NCBI GenBank assembly: GCA_029204225.1 | Contig: CM055094.1 | Coordinates: 14,576,928 to 14,634,927 of the forward strand | Length of the DNA: 58,000 nucleotides | Origin: Diphasiastrum complanatum | Taxonomy: Eukaryota; Streptophyta; Lycopodiopsida; Lycopodiales; Lycopodiaceae | Direction: 5' to 3' | Shown here: piece by piece, positions 1-10,020 of the stretch | How the letters are laid out: every line of letters begins with the position of its first letter | Position numbering within the stretch: position 1 is the stretch's first letter | Made by a program: the position numbers and the translations under genes | The notes under the pieces: model-generated | Told to the model about the DNA's origin: nothing | The model's input: the letters and a program-made list of their open reading frames with translations, nothing else | Databases searched by the model: none

Positions 1-269
1 TTTCACTTTCTCTCTTACCCGAGGCTTGATGGGCACTTTCTGTCTCTACCCGAGGAGAGGAGCTTGTTGAGACTTAGTTTTTTTTCATGAAGTACCTCCA
101 CATGTGTAAGAGTGGTTGGGTTAAGAATGTATGCATGTAGATTTGCCTCTTTGCCTTAAAATTTGTCATTGATCTTGGATTTCAATCAATAGATGATCTA
201 AAGTGAAAAGCATTGCTTAGGAGATCATATTCACACATTAGGGCATTCCCACACGTGTGAATTTTCACA
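1..269 (+). repeat. 3' part of a copia LTR (element A)
   Basis: The stretch ends in CACA directly before a perfect primer-binding site, so it is the 3' part of a 5' LTR whose start lies outside the window. It carries CT-rich runs (tctctctt, tctctaccc) and the palindrome CACACGTGTG at 250-259, both shared with the LTR ending at 33985. No TATA box is visible in this part. Related in layout to the LTRs of elements E and H. Confidence 0.75.
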
Positions 270-281
270 TGGTATCAGAGC
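270..281 (+). other. Copia primer-binding site (initiator tRNA-Met)
   Basis: TGGTATCAGAGC is the standard primer site of plant Ty1/copia elements, complementary to the 3' end of initiator tRNA-Met, where minus-strand cDNA synthesis starts. It abuts the LTR end, which fixes the LTR/internal boundary of element A. Confidence 0.9.
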
Positions 282-817
282 CTACCTAAGTGTTTGATGC
301 ATCTATCATCCATAGTTTTCAAATTTCCATGAAAATCAAGATCTAGAGAGTGTTAATTGCATCTCCCATGCTATCTTAGAGATTTTTGGTTGATTTCAAA
401 TTGATTGGATCTCCCAATCAAAAGTTATACTCAATTGAATCAAGGTGGGTAGGGCACCCAACCTGGTTGGACACATCTATCTTTGTCTCTATCATGCTTG
501 TTTGATCAAAAAATTCAAGAAGAAGCTTGCCAATCCCATCTATTTGAGATCTAGTCATCCTTTTGAGGTCATAGTCACATATGATTTCTTACAATTCCAT
601 TGTATTAGAGTGATTTGTGGATTCTTTGAGTGTTAAACACATGCTAAAGATAATTTGACCCAAACTTTGCTTATACTTCATCAATTGATGAGAGGTTGAT
701 CTAGTTTAAGAGAGATTGGAAAGCTAGTGAGATCCATCTCACATTTTGTTGCAAGATCTTGCATAGGAGTTGGTAGTACACCTTTCAATCTAAATCATAA
801 GGAGTCTTCACTATTTC
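282..817 (+). other. Untranslated leader of element A
   Basis: This lies between primer site and gag start. It resembles the leader of element E (33998-34740): both begin with cctacctaag and both include text on a GTAGGGCACC motif and a late cacatgctaa/cacgtgctaa stretch. A 63-codon ORF at 445-636 has no recognisable content and is probably chance. Confidence 0.6.
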
Positions 818-1150
818 ATGGCATCTATGGGTTCCTTTCTATTGGAATCTAGTGAAAGACTATCTACCTCCAACTATTCTATTTGGAAGGGTAGAATGGA
901 GTCCATTTTGATGCTCCAAGATGTGATGAAGAGTGTGTTAGGACTTGAGAAGGAGATGAAGTGTTGTGTGATATTGGCTCATGTACCACATCCAAGGAGG
1001 CTTGGGACACTTTGAAATCCACCTATGGTGGAAAGGTGAATGCATACTTCACAAAGGACAAGCCAAGAGGAAGGAGCAAAGAGCAACATCAACATTTCAT
1101 GAAGGACAAGTCAAAGGAGAAGAGTGATCAGGAGTCATCACAAACATCAA
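818..1150 (+). pseudogene. Copia gag, internally deleted (element A)
   Basis: The start MASMGSFLLESSERLSTSNY followed by an IWKGRMESI core matches the gag N-terminus of elements E and G. After about 46 codons the frame is lost near 957 and reading resumes one frame over at 961 (IGSCTTSKEAW), so the middle of the capsid domain is missing. It then jumps to a lysine-rich stretch (KDKSKEKSDQES) of the kind that precedes the zinc knuckle. No protease, integrase or RT follows, because the element is cut by inverted family-B LTR sequence at about 1160. A clear non-functional relic. Confidence 0.8.
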
Positions 1151-1159
1151 CTTGCGGAA

Positions 1160-1930
1160 CAGCTCTCCCATTACAATCAGCTGCTAGATGCAAAAACAGT
1201 CTAATAGAAAGCTTATGCTAAATATAATCACAACTTTAAGTGTTCTAATTGCCCAACAGGATTTCAAAAATTAGTTCATACTAAAAAATGAGAGTATAGT
1301 CCACTGAAGAGATTAGAAATGGTTTGTGTGTGTATGGTATTACTGGAAATTAGATTCAATATGAAGTTTAATTCTGAAATAGATTGAAATAGCAGTGTGA
1401 TAGCGCAAGTTCATCAGGCATCAAAGACAGAAACTGAGTCGTCGTAGACGTCCGTGTTCTGATCAGAGTGAGTGAACAAATGCTATCAAATAGCACTAAA
1501 GTGCATTCAATCACAACAAGCATTGATCTACGTTATACATAGATAGAAAAGCATGCTGCTGTTATATGACACAAAAGCACAATAGAATAGCAATTACAAC
1601 AAAAAAATGGCAGCGTAACTAGGAGGCTCAAATAATACGCCTCATGGACGGAGCGTCAAGTAATCTGTGTTGGGATGATCTATTTATTGCATCCATGTAT
1701 TAACTACATTAAATGTTTGTCACCTAATTAGGTAAGTCATTGTACTTGGAAGTATTTGGCTTTTGCGACAACTGTATAGTGTATATTGTCAATGAATTAG
1801 GAATGTTGATGCGGATGAGGACATCGCAAATTTTATGAATGAATTTCCACAGGATTGTAGATCTCACTCTTAGCTTGAATTTGAGCCAATTTGCAGCCAA
1901 TTTCGTTGGAAATTGGAGGAGATATGGCAA
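1160..1930 (-). repeat. Inverted fragment of the family-B copia LTR
   Basis: Read on the minus strand, this matches the LTRs at 6923-8045 and 12503-13613: the fifty bases around the TATA-like AATAAATAG (1680-1688, plus-strand ctatttatt), the tract with ccaagtac...gacaaacattt, the gatcagaacacgga block, and the end tcctgttgggcaatta...tagcataagc. The upstream part (U3) is missing or too diverged beyond about 1930. It interrupts element A's gag. Confidence 0.75.
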
Positions 1931-2655
1931 TTCTTGTGAAGGAGGTATAATTCTGGATTTTGGTTGATTTTTTTAGGAGAGAAGTACTTCAACCCTTCAT
2001 TGTTGAAGTTTTCTTCCTTTGGAAATTTTTTTCAAAATTTTCATTTTGAAGTTTCTGCAAAAAGAAATAATATTAAAAAAAAAAACTGACCTAATCCTAT
2101 TTATACCCAATCCTAACCCTAGGGCCTTGCAATTTCTTTGCTTTGCCCCCGCCCCCTCGCGATTTCTTTTCCTCCCTCGTGAATTCCTCCGACCTCCATG
2201 AATTCCTCTGCTGCGAATCCCTCACAAATTCTCCCCCCCCCCCCCCCCCCCCCCCCCCCCCTTCCTCTCGCAAATTCCTCTACGAATCCCTCTTTCTTTG
2301 AATATTCTGTAGCATGTTTTGTGAAGAATATTATCTGAATATTCTCTCCCTCTCCCTCAACGTGCCCAAAAAACAATTATCGTCAATTTTCATAATTTCT
2401 CATGGTTCTTACTTATCTGTTACGAGCACACCAATGTTTCATGGAATTCAAATGTTATAAAATCCAATTTATAAATTTCTTAATAGGCCTATCTTAGTTT
2501 GTCTATTTTACATTTTTTTAGACTCTATATCTTCTTCGTTTGAAGTCAGAATTCAATGATATAAAAACAAAAATTGTTCAGTTCACTACGCAAAGCACAA
2601 TGATCATCATTTCGTCGTCATTACTTGTGACTTTTAATATTTTTTATAGGACCCC
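1931..2655. other. Unassigned AT-rich stretch with a poly-C run
   Basis: No coding signal. It contains the A-run near 2072-2085, pyrimidine-rich text with repeated gaattcctc/caaattcctc/gaatccctc motifs (about 2170-2290) and a long C run (separate entry). ORFs here are by-products of the low-complexity composition. Confidence 0.5.
2233..2261 (+). repeat. Poly-C homopolymer, 29 bases
   Basis: An uninterrupted run of C, flanked by degenerate cctc/ttcctc repeats. The complementary G29 could form a G-quadruplex and the C strand an i-motif. Length in the real genome may differ because such runs are error-prone in sequencing. Confidence 0.9.
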
Positions 2656-3475
2656 TTAGAAGATTTATCTTAGCCAGCAGACATATCTAAAAGGCATTTT
2701 AGAAAAATTTCATATGTCTGATTGCAAACCAATTGATACTCCAATGGATCCAAATATAGTGTTGACTAAACCTACTTGTGCTGATTGTGATAGTGAAGTA
2801 CTCGACATAGTGAAGAACCCTTATCATTCAGTAATAGGATCTTTGATGTATTAGACTAGATTTAACATACATTGTATGCACATCAAGTCAATTCATGTCT
2901 AATCCTAGGATCTCTCATTGGAAAGCATTAAAGAGAGTGATGAGATATATTCAGAGAAGTTTAGATCACATTTTATGTTATGATGGAAATGTTATCGACC
3001 CACTCATCCTGCGAGGCTACTCCGACTTAGATTGGGGAGGAACAGTCTCTACCATAAAATCTACCTCCAGGTTCTATTTCTATCTAACAAGGGGACCGAT
3101 TTCATGGAACTCAAAGAAGCAAAAATCAGTTGCGCTTTTTTCGACTGAGGCAGAGTACATCGCAGCATGTCAAGCTTTAAAAGAAACTATATGGATCGGG
3201 TTGTTACTTCACGACTTACATTACACTTAGTTCAATGCTACCACCATTTTATGTGACAACATATTTCATTGTCACTGAATCCCAGATTTCATGGCAAATC
3301 CAAGCACATAGAAATCCAGTATCATTTCATTCGGGAAAAAGTATTCTCAGGGCAAGTGATCCTTCAATACTGCTCCACAACAAAAAAGGTCTTCACCAAA
3401 GCGCTTCTCAAGATCAAGCATCAAAAGTTCTTCAACATGCTGAACTTGAAGAAGATATCAAGGCACCAACTGTGA
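2656..3475 (+). pseudogene. Family-B copia pol, 3' end (RT end and RNase H)
   Basis: The stretch from 2660 aligns with 11024-11240 (lsqqayLKdIleK, CKPIDTPMDP), the end of the RT domain. An open frame at 2895-3230 then gives the RNase H part: HWKALKRVMRYIQ, the GYSDLDWGG first catalytic region and STEAEYIA. The last part, SKHIEIQYHFIREKV, is in another frame (3269-3475), so at least one frameshift is present, and stops lie near 2852 and 2898. This is a 5'-truncated fragment, likely the same family as 8046-11248. Confidence 0.85.
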
Positions 3476-3477
3476 CC

Positions 3478-3489
3478 TTAAAGGGGACG
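3478..3489 (+). other. Possible polypurine tract of the family-B element
   Basis: The purine-rich TTAAAGGGGACG follows the C-terminal KAPTVTLKG-type ending typical of this copia lineage. Such tracts prime plus-strand cDNA just before the 3' LTR. The LTR start beyond it is not clear, so the assignment is tentative. Confidence 0.4.
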
Positions 3490-3570
3490 TTTATTGATCA
3501 TTGATCTAGGATCAGATGAATTCAACTTTGGTTCTACGTCTGCTCATCTGATATTTGTAGGAATCACAAA

Positions 3571-3725
3571 CTTAGACAACCAATTTATTTGAAGAACGTC
3601 TACAACGAGCTTCCGGTTGATCTCCATCAAAGGGTAACCAATCCTATCATAATTTCAAGTTTAGATATTAAGTTCAATAATTTGAAGTCATTGAAGACTT
3701 GGCCATATTTAAGGACTTCCACGAG
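3571..3725 (+). repeat. 155-bp repeat shared with 6701-6855
   Basis: From cttagacaaccaatttatttgaag... to ...gccatatttaaggacttcca this matches the block at 6701-6855 at roughly 85 percent by eye. Both copies sit downstream of family-B or copia material and the second lies just before the family-B LTR, so it may be 3' untranslated or U3 sequence of family B. Confidence 0.7.
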
Positions 3726-4212
3726 TCAAGTCAAATCTTAGTTAGTCAAGATGTTGTCTTCCTCAAAGTCTAATTCTTTGACTTCAAGCAGAATCAGCAA
3801 ATGCAAGAGTTTGTCCCAACGACTCTCATCACCATCGATAGGCCTCGACCTCTGTGACTGTAAGTCTAAATTAATGGTTAAAGAACACGAATGGTTTTAG
3901 AGCACTTTAGAAACTTATGTCAATGCCAATAAGGAAAACAGATCAAAGACTCAATTCCTCAGACAAGGACTGTCATCTCATATGTATACATAAAGCTTTA
4001 TTCAATGATCGTGCTAGACTGTACCAAAGATAGTCGTTATTCGAGTGCCGAAAAGAAAGTATTCGCGACAGATGAATAAGATAGTTTTAAGACAGTTCTT
4101 TAGAGCATGCTTTACGAATACACAGCAAACGACTGTAATGCACTAGAGAGTCTGTCTGATCGAGAGTAATTCATGTAAAAACATCAGCACAACAAAGACA
4201 TGAATGAATGTT
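3726..4212. other. Unassigned stretch
   Basis: No LTR, primer site or retroelement coding signal was seen. It lies downstream (on the minus strand) of the coding relic 4213-4950 and may be its 3' untranslated part. No clear poly(A)/poly(T) tail was found. Confidence 0.3.
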
Positions 4213-4950
4213 TTATGAACGATTCAATTCTTCATATAATTTCTGAACAAACTCCAAGTTTTGCTGAGCTTCGATCAACAACAAGTCTTCTTTTGATTTT
4301 GTGTAGCGGCCAACTGGTAAGTTGCCGAATTCTTTTAACTTGACTGGGAGCAATGTTCCATCGAACAACTCTTGAGTTAACTTTGTATCTTCGTCTGAAT
4401 CACTTCGAAGAGTGACTTCTTTACACTAACGAGCTGAAAATCTAATAAAAGAGCTTTTAACATAAAGATTTTGAACGAAAAATAATGTCTTTGCCACGAA
4501 AGTACCAAACTACCAAAATGAATATGTACAGAACTGCTTGTAGTGAAATGACTTCCTTCTATCTTGCAGATTGTGTCGAATCTCCACAAAATAATCTGCA
4601 AGATTTCGCTCTCAATCCACATAAAGGCTGAATAACTCTGGATAAGCCATATTTACATTGATCAACAACCCGACATCGTCGAATTCGCTTAAATCTGCAA
4701 TAGCTTGAGGTTTGTACAGTTGAAACTATGACTTTCGCTTCCAAAAATGTTGCTTATTGTCTTCGTTCCGCAAAAATTGAAACTCTTTGATTCGCATATA
4801 TTCTAGAGCATACATAGCCAAAGAGCTTATGTATAACTCTGCTGATCCAAAAGGCATGGCCTGGAACTTACCCTGGTTTATGCCCCAACAGAGACATCAT
4901 TTCTGTTCGATAGAGAGCTGGGCCCATGTACAGCCAAAAATGGCAGAAAA
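4213..4950 (-). pseudogene. Unidentified coding relic, single frame with five stops
   Basis: One minus-strand frame reads about 245 codons, ending at the stop 4213-4215, with in-frame stops at 4899-4897, 4728-4726, 4614-4612, 4512-4510 and 4428-4426 and no obvious frameshift. The text is protein-like: PFGSAELYISSLAMYALEY, FDDVGLLINVNMAYPELF, NLADYFVEIRHNLQD, TFVAKTLFFVQNLY and the last 70 open codons with FGNLPVGRYTKSKEDLLLIE. No copia or gypsy motif is present. I do not recognise it with certainty. The look of the middle part recalls nucleocapsid proteins of negative-strand plant RNA viruses (rhabdovirus/varicosavirus type), which are known to occur as old copies in plant genomes, but this is an impression, not an alignment. 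Five stops where about 13 would be expected by chance gives moderate support for coding ancestry. Confidence 0.5.
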
Positions 4951-5225
4951 CGGACTGCAAAAACTTAACTAGCTAAAATTGGAATGAAAATACTAAAATG
5001 ACCATAGCTTGGTCATTATAGCTCCAAATCAGAAAATCTTAGTACCTCCAAAAAGCTAAAAGAGAGATCTACTGATCTCCAACAAGAAACTACACAAAAG
5101 TTGAAAATTAGATGGTCAAAAATTGAATCAGAACTTGCTGAAAATTGAAAAATCAAGAAAACTAGAACAAGAAACTCTACCAAACTTAACAAAATCCACC
5201 AAATCTGATAGGGAAAGGATCTAAT
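4951..5225 (-). other. Leader of a minus-strand copia element
   Basis: This lies directly downstream (minus strand) of the primer site 5226-5237, so it is the internal leader of that element. No gag start follows; instead the unidentified relic 4213-4950 begins, implying truncation or an unusual internal region. Confidence 0.4.
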
Positions 5226-5237
5226 GCTCTAATACCA
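5226..5237 (-). other. Copia primer-binding site, one mismatch
   Basis: On the minus strand the sequence is TGGTATTAGAGC, one base from the standard TGGTATCAGAGC. The same variant occurs at element G (37531). It marks the end of the LTR on its right. Confidence 0.75.
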
Positions 5238-5241
5238 AAAT

Positions 5242-5801
5242 TTTCATGTGCCAATCTTAGAATTCAAATATCTAATCCATTCATTAAACATCAAAATATC
5301 ATGACAATGTAAGAAATCAAGAAACTAGTTAAAATTCAAGAAACTAACTATATGTAGCCAAACTTCACCAAAATGGATAAAGATAGAATCCATTATTCAT
5401 TATTATTGATCATTCACAAGATTAGGCCTGAAACTAGAGCATGATCATAGCTCTCATGTGATTGTAGGCACATGAACCATCAATACTATCAAAAAAGCTC
5501 TCAAAGAGAGGCTTCAAGATCACCAAAAGTTCAAAAATCATAAAAGTAGAATAGCCTCCAAATTAGCATGACCTCCTCTATTTATAGTGGGTCTTTAGTG
5601 CCTCTAATTAACATTTGGGACCTCATTACTTTAATTTGGGCCTTACAACCATTATCATAATTTCCGCCGATACAAATGTGGCGTGGTTGTTTGCGCCTTT
5701 TTATTAAAAATTCCAATGACTAATTCTAGTCTAGTTTAGCTCCATGGCTATTTTGGTAATTCATTAATAAGCTCATGGGCCCATTACATACAACACATGA
5801 C
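5242..5801 (-). repeat. Copia LTR, minus orientation, about 560 bp
   Basis: On the minus strand it starts TGTCATGTG (5801) and ends CACATGAAA (5242), an imperfect inverted-repeat pair, next to a primer site. A TATA-like actataaatagagg lies at about 5578-5592. Because the primer site is on its left, it is a 5' LTR of a minus-strand element whose body was lost. No polypurine tract is visible on its right. Confidence 0.7.
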
Positions 5802-5804
5802 ATT

Positions 5805-6662
5805 GACAAATCATATGGATCTAAAAATTCCCAAAGTATTATCTATTACAATCTTCCTATCAAGCACTATTGATAAGAGATACCTCCAATTGAAGTCTTC
5901 AATGAAGAAATCACATAAAAAGCACCACCTTTGCTTCTATTTGATGAGACAAGATCATCCACATGAACAAGATAAGAAAATTTATGAGAAGTGTCAATAG
6001 CTCTTCATGCGCTTTTACCAAAGCACCATCTTCATGAGCCTTACCATCATGGAACATAGGTTGAGGTCCTCCAATTGCCTTCTCCTCTTTTAGATGATCC
6101 AAGCTCCTCTTGACCACACTTCCACAAGGATTAGATTCGAACTCGAAAAGATTCTCACATCTAGTCCCTCTTGCTACCACATCACCATCCCTCTTAACCA
6201 AGCAAGCATCTTTTTGGAAACCATCATCTAGCATCTTGCCAACACTAATGAGATTCATTGTGAGATTAGGCACAAAAAGTAAATCTTCTAGAGTCATAGT
6301 GGATTCAACACCAATAAGTACACTACCACTTTCTTCTATCATGCATTCACCATCAATAGGAAACAAGATAAACTTTGTAGTACCATTGTAAGGTGCAAGA
6401 GAAGTAAAAGATATTCTTGAACTAGGCATGTGAGAACTAGATTCACTATCTATCCGCCATGCATTTTTCATCTTCAAAACTAGAAGAAGAGCACATTGAC
6501 ATCATGAGAAAACCTTTTTCATAACTCCCTCCTATCTCACCTTCACTCTCTTTGCCAAGATTGGCTTGCTTGAGGAATTCTTTCTTCTTGAAACAATTAG
6601 AAGCAAAAGGCCCCTTCTCACGACAAAAGAGGCACTTCTTGTTGGATTTGCAACTTGTTGAT
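5805..6662 (-). pseudogene. Copia gag zinc knuckle and protease relic
   Basis: Minus-strand reading begins with KSNKKCLFCREKGPFASNCF, a CX2CX4HX4C zinc knuckle in which the His is replaced by Pro, so metal binding would be lost. After a frameshift near 6480 a 188-codon frame (6477-5911) carries the protease-like IDSESSSHM (the usual DSGASSHM with the active-site Gly changed) and the gag-pre-integrase-type tail LLFVPNLTMNLISVGKMLDDG. No integrase or RT follows. The cut at about 5805 abuts the LTR 5242-5801. Confidence 0.75.
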
Positions 6663-6700
6663 GTTGTTGGAAATTAAGCCCACAGTTGCCTCCTTGGTGA

Positions 6701-6855
6701 ACCATAACTTAGACAGCCAATTACTTGAAGAATGTCTACAACGGACTTCCGACTAATCGCCAACAAAAGGTAACCAATCCCATTATAAATTTGAGTTTAG
6801 ATGTTAAGTTCAATAACTTGAAGTCATTGAAGACTTGGCCATCTTCAAGGACTTC
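6701..6855 (+). repeat. 155-bp repeat, second copy
   Basis: Matches 3571-3725, from cttagacagccaattacttgaag... to ...ggccatcttcaaggacttcca. It lies 68 bp before the start of the family-B LTR homology, consistent with being the end of a family-B internal region. Confidence 0.7.
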
Positions 6856-6922
6856 CACAAACTTGCATTTAGAACAAGTCTGCAGATTTACACTACTTTT
6901 TGAACAGTCTGCAGAAATACAC

Positions 6923-8045
6923 TAAGTGTCACGCAGTTCGCATTTTTGCACTTTTCCAAAAAATGCAACACTTACTTCGACCTCTTCTGTTCAACTATTT
7001 TGAAGAAGTCAAACTTGTTCACAATTCAAAATTTTAACTATTTTTCAGCACCTTCGGCTTTTTCACATTTTTTTGAAAAATGCGAGAAAAGATAAATTCC
7101 AGAAGGTCCTCTTTTTTGAAGAGTAAACTTGTTAAAGGCACCTTCAAGTTGTTTTAAAATTACCTTCGGCTTCTTCGCTTTTTTCCGAAAAGCGCGAGAA
7201 AGCCAAACTGTTACAAAGATCTTCGCTTTTTCTGAGGGCACCTTCAACTTTCTAAGGGCGCCTTAAACTTATTTAGGACACCTTCAACTTTTTCGCAAAA
7301 ACCCGAAAAGAGATAAAAATGTCGAAGGTTGTCTAAAATGAACGAGGAACGTGCTCAGCCACTTTCCGTAATTTGCGAAGTGAGAGAAAATCACTTCACG
7401 TAAAATGCGAAGTGAGAGATTTTGCAACATCCTCATCCACGTCAACAATTCTGATTTGTTGACCATATATATATACCATGTACAGTTGTTACAAAAGCCA
7501 TATACTTCCAAGTACAACAGCTTTTTGATTAGGTGACAAACATTCAATGTAATTAATGCACGGATGAAATTTATAAATAGATTATCCAAGCACATATTAT
7601 TGGTTGCTCCATCCATGAGACGTATTATTTGAGCCTCCTAGTTACGCTGTCAATTTTTGGTTGTAATTGCTATTTGTATTGTGCTTCAGTGTAATATAAC
7701 AACAACACATTTTTATCTGTGTACTACGTGGACGAATGCTTATTATGATAGAATGCACTTTCATTGTTATTTGACCGTGCTTGTATACTCACTCTGATCA
7801 GAATACGGACGTCTACAACTCCTCACTTTCTGATCAGATGGTGACTGTCTTTGACGCTTGAGGAACTCACGATATCATACTGCTCTTCCATTTATTTCAA
7901 AACTATACTTCACATTGAATCTGATTTTAGTAGTACCACACACAAACCATCTCTAATCTCTTCGGTGGACTCTACTCTCGTCTTAGAGTATGAATTAGTT
8001 TTTAAGATCCTGTTGGGCAATCAGAATACATAAAACTGTGATTAT
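6923..8045 (+). repeat. Family-B copia LTR, copy 1
   Basis: Aligns with 12503-13613 from taagtgtc(ac)gcag onward, through ttttccaaaaaatgcaa, several aaggcaccttcaa repeats, a TATA box TATAAATAG at 7572-7580, and the gatcagaatacggacgtctac block. It is about 1.1 kb long. The 3' boundary is uncertain: the homology with the third copy (1160-1930, inverted) continues to tagcataagc near 8058. No standard primer site follows, so the end is given approximately. The TATA places transcription start at about 7605. Confidence 0.75.
7572..7580 (+). promoter_or_regulatory. TATA box of family-B LTR copy 1
   Basis: TATAAATAG, conserved in the second LTR copy at 13175-13183 and as AATAAATAG in the inverted copy. 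It lies about two thirds into the LTR, where U3 ends in copia LTRs. Confidence 0.6.
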
Positions 8046-8089
8046 CTTTAGCATAAGCGGTCTATCAAATATCAGAAGGTCTTAGCATG

Positions 8090-8790
8090 TATCACACTCA
8101 ATCTGGACGACTCCTAAATATCTCACGTTACCACATGCAAAACCTCTAAGGAAGCATTGGACTTATTATCAAGTCTCTATGAGACTCACGATGTAACCGC
8201 GAAATTACATCTTAGAAAGAAGTTCTTTACTCTTAGCATGTCTGATTCTACTACCATCACTTCCTACATCAACAGCTTCTAGATAAGTTATCACCTGTAG
8301 GATGTTCTATTCAAGATGATGATGCCGGTATGACCTTGTTTTCTTCTCTTCCAAAGTCCTATGAGCACTTTGTGGTGATGATCTCCACACAACCGGACCT
8401 CACCCTTAAAAAGGTGACTGGTCATCTTCTTCAAGAAAAAATGTGGAGAAAGACTAGCAACCTGTCCATCAAAGACAAATCCATGGCTCTATATACCAAG
8501 AAGAAAGATCATTCCAAGGTCAAGAATAAGGTGCAGAAGCAATAGCAAAAGCCTCACGCTCAGACTCAGCATGGTGGATCGCGGAAGAAGCTCTTCTGTA
8601 GATATTGCAAAAGAGCTAATCAGGACATTAAGGAGTGTCGCATTAGGATCTACAACGAAACAAAGGAACAGCAACAACCAGACTCCTCCAACGCGGAGGA
8701 CTTCAAGGAGCAAGACACACATTTGTTAATGGCTTACAACAGCATCAACGAAAATTGTGATAGTTGGTACCTGGACAGCGATGCTACCCA
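8090..8790 (+). pseudogene. Family-B copia gag relic and protease start
   Basis: The capsid part reads CKTSKEALDLLSSLYETHD... and SMSDSTTITSYINSF, typical of copia gag, then a 71-codon open frame (8330-8545) with SLPKSYEHFVVMISTQPDL. The zinc knuckle CRYCKRANQDIKEC at about 8601-8642 has Gln where His should be. The protease site near 8771 reads YLDSDATQ, with Asp replacing the Gly of DSG. The gag N-terminus is missing, and stops and frame changes interrupt it. Confidence 0.75.
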
Positions 8791-9540
8791 ACAATGACAT
8801 CTCGCAAGGAATGGTTTACGGAGTACACAACTTATAACAGAGACCAATTTATCTACCTCGGAGATTCAAGCACCATACGCATGGAAGGCAAAGGAACAAT
8901 CAAGATCACATTCAACAACAATCTATCCATTTGTGCTCCCAACGTCCTTCACGTTCCTCAGCTATCAAAGAACCTGTTATTAGTCTCTAAGATAACTGAT
9001 GAGGCCTATACTGTTACTTTCTCATATGAGCAATGTACAATACTCAACGAAGATACTCCTTTGACTACATGCACTGGAGTCAGGAACCTTTACGTACTCT
9101 CTAATTCAGTTGCATTAGCTAATATCTCTAATGAAAATGTGAACGACAGTGTTGTTCTATGGCATAGTCGATTTGGACACACGAATACAAGATCACTTTC
9201 TTATATGCTTTGTAATAATTTAGTTGATAGTTTGAATTTCCCGTCTTCATTAGATAGGAAATCTTTCTTTTGTGAATCATGCATCTATGGGAAGCACTCT
9301 ACAAGTAAGTTTCCAAAATCGCATTCCCTCAAATCAAAGCATGTATTAGATCTTGTACATAGTGATCTCTGTGGTCCAATGCCAACTCTATCCTTAGGAG
9401 ATGCAGTCTATTTTATCACTTTCATAGATGATTACTCCAAATGGTCTACAGTCATATTCACTAAGCAAAAATCTGAAGCCTTTGAATGCTTCAGGAGATT
9501 CAAGGCCATGGCTGAGAAAAGTGAAGGCACTCCGAACTGA
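8764..9540 (+). pseudogene. Family-B copia protease end, gag-pre-integrase and integrase start
   Basis: An open frame of 258 codons. It shows the protease tail (NVLHVPQLSKNLLLVSKIT), the HHCC zinc domain (LWHSRFGHTNTRS...CESCIYGKH), and the integrase core with the first catalytic Asp in LVHSDLCGPMPT and the second in FIDDYSKWS. The frame ends at 9538-9540 just before the TDGGGEY stretch, which is read one frame over. The integrase would insert cDNA in the nucleus; here it is split by a frameshift. Confidence 0.85.
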
Positions 9541-10020
9541 TGGTGGTGGTGAATACATCTCCAACAAGATGCCCGACTACCTGGCTTAACATGGAATCAA
9601 AAGACAGTCCACTACTTCCTATTCACCTCAATAGAACGAGATTGTAGAAAGGTAGGACCGAACTCTTCTCAACTCAGCCAGATCAATGCTACATCAAGCA
9701 CACCTACTTGCGAAGTTTTGGGCAGAAGCTACTGCCATAGTCTGTTTCGTGCAGAACAGATCCAGCACCAAAGTCGTCAACAACAAAACTCCTTATGAAG
9801 TTTGGCATGGGCACAAGCCTAGTGTCAGCCATTTAAAAATCTTTGGTTGTATGTGTTTTGTTCACATTCCTAAATAGCTTAGGAAGAAGCTAGATCATAG
9901 GACAAATAAATGTTATTTCATTGGCTATCCTGATGAACATAAAGTTTAAGTTATGATCCATCCACCAATGTAGTATTTGCTTCTAGAGATGTAATATTTC
10001 AAGAACATGCATATTAGAAT
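9541..10020 (+). pseudogene. Family-B copia integrase, C-terminal part
   Basis: Starts DGGGEYISNKMPDY, then contains in-frame stops (taa near 9588, tag near 9631 and 9655). An open stretch at 9686-9877 gives FWAEATAIVCFVQNR, TPYEVWHGHKPSVSHLKIFG and CMCFVHIPK, the usual copia integrase C-terminal region. The second Asp and Glu are in the damaged part. Non-functional. Confidence 0.8.

Noticed and set aside
2119-2376. Gly-rich minus-strand ORF
   Set aside because: Its Gly run is the complement of the poly-C homopolymer.
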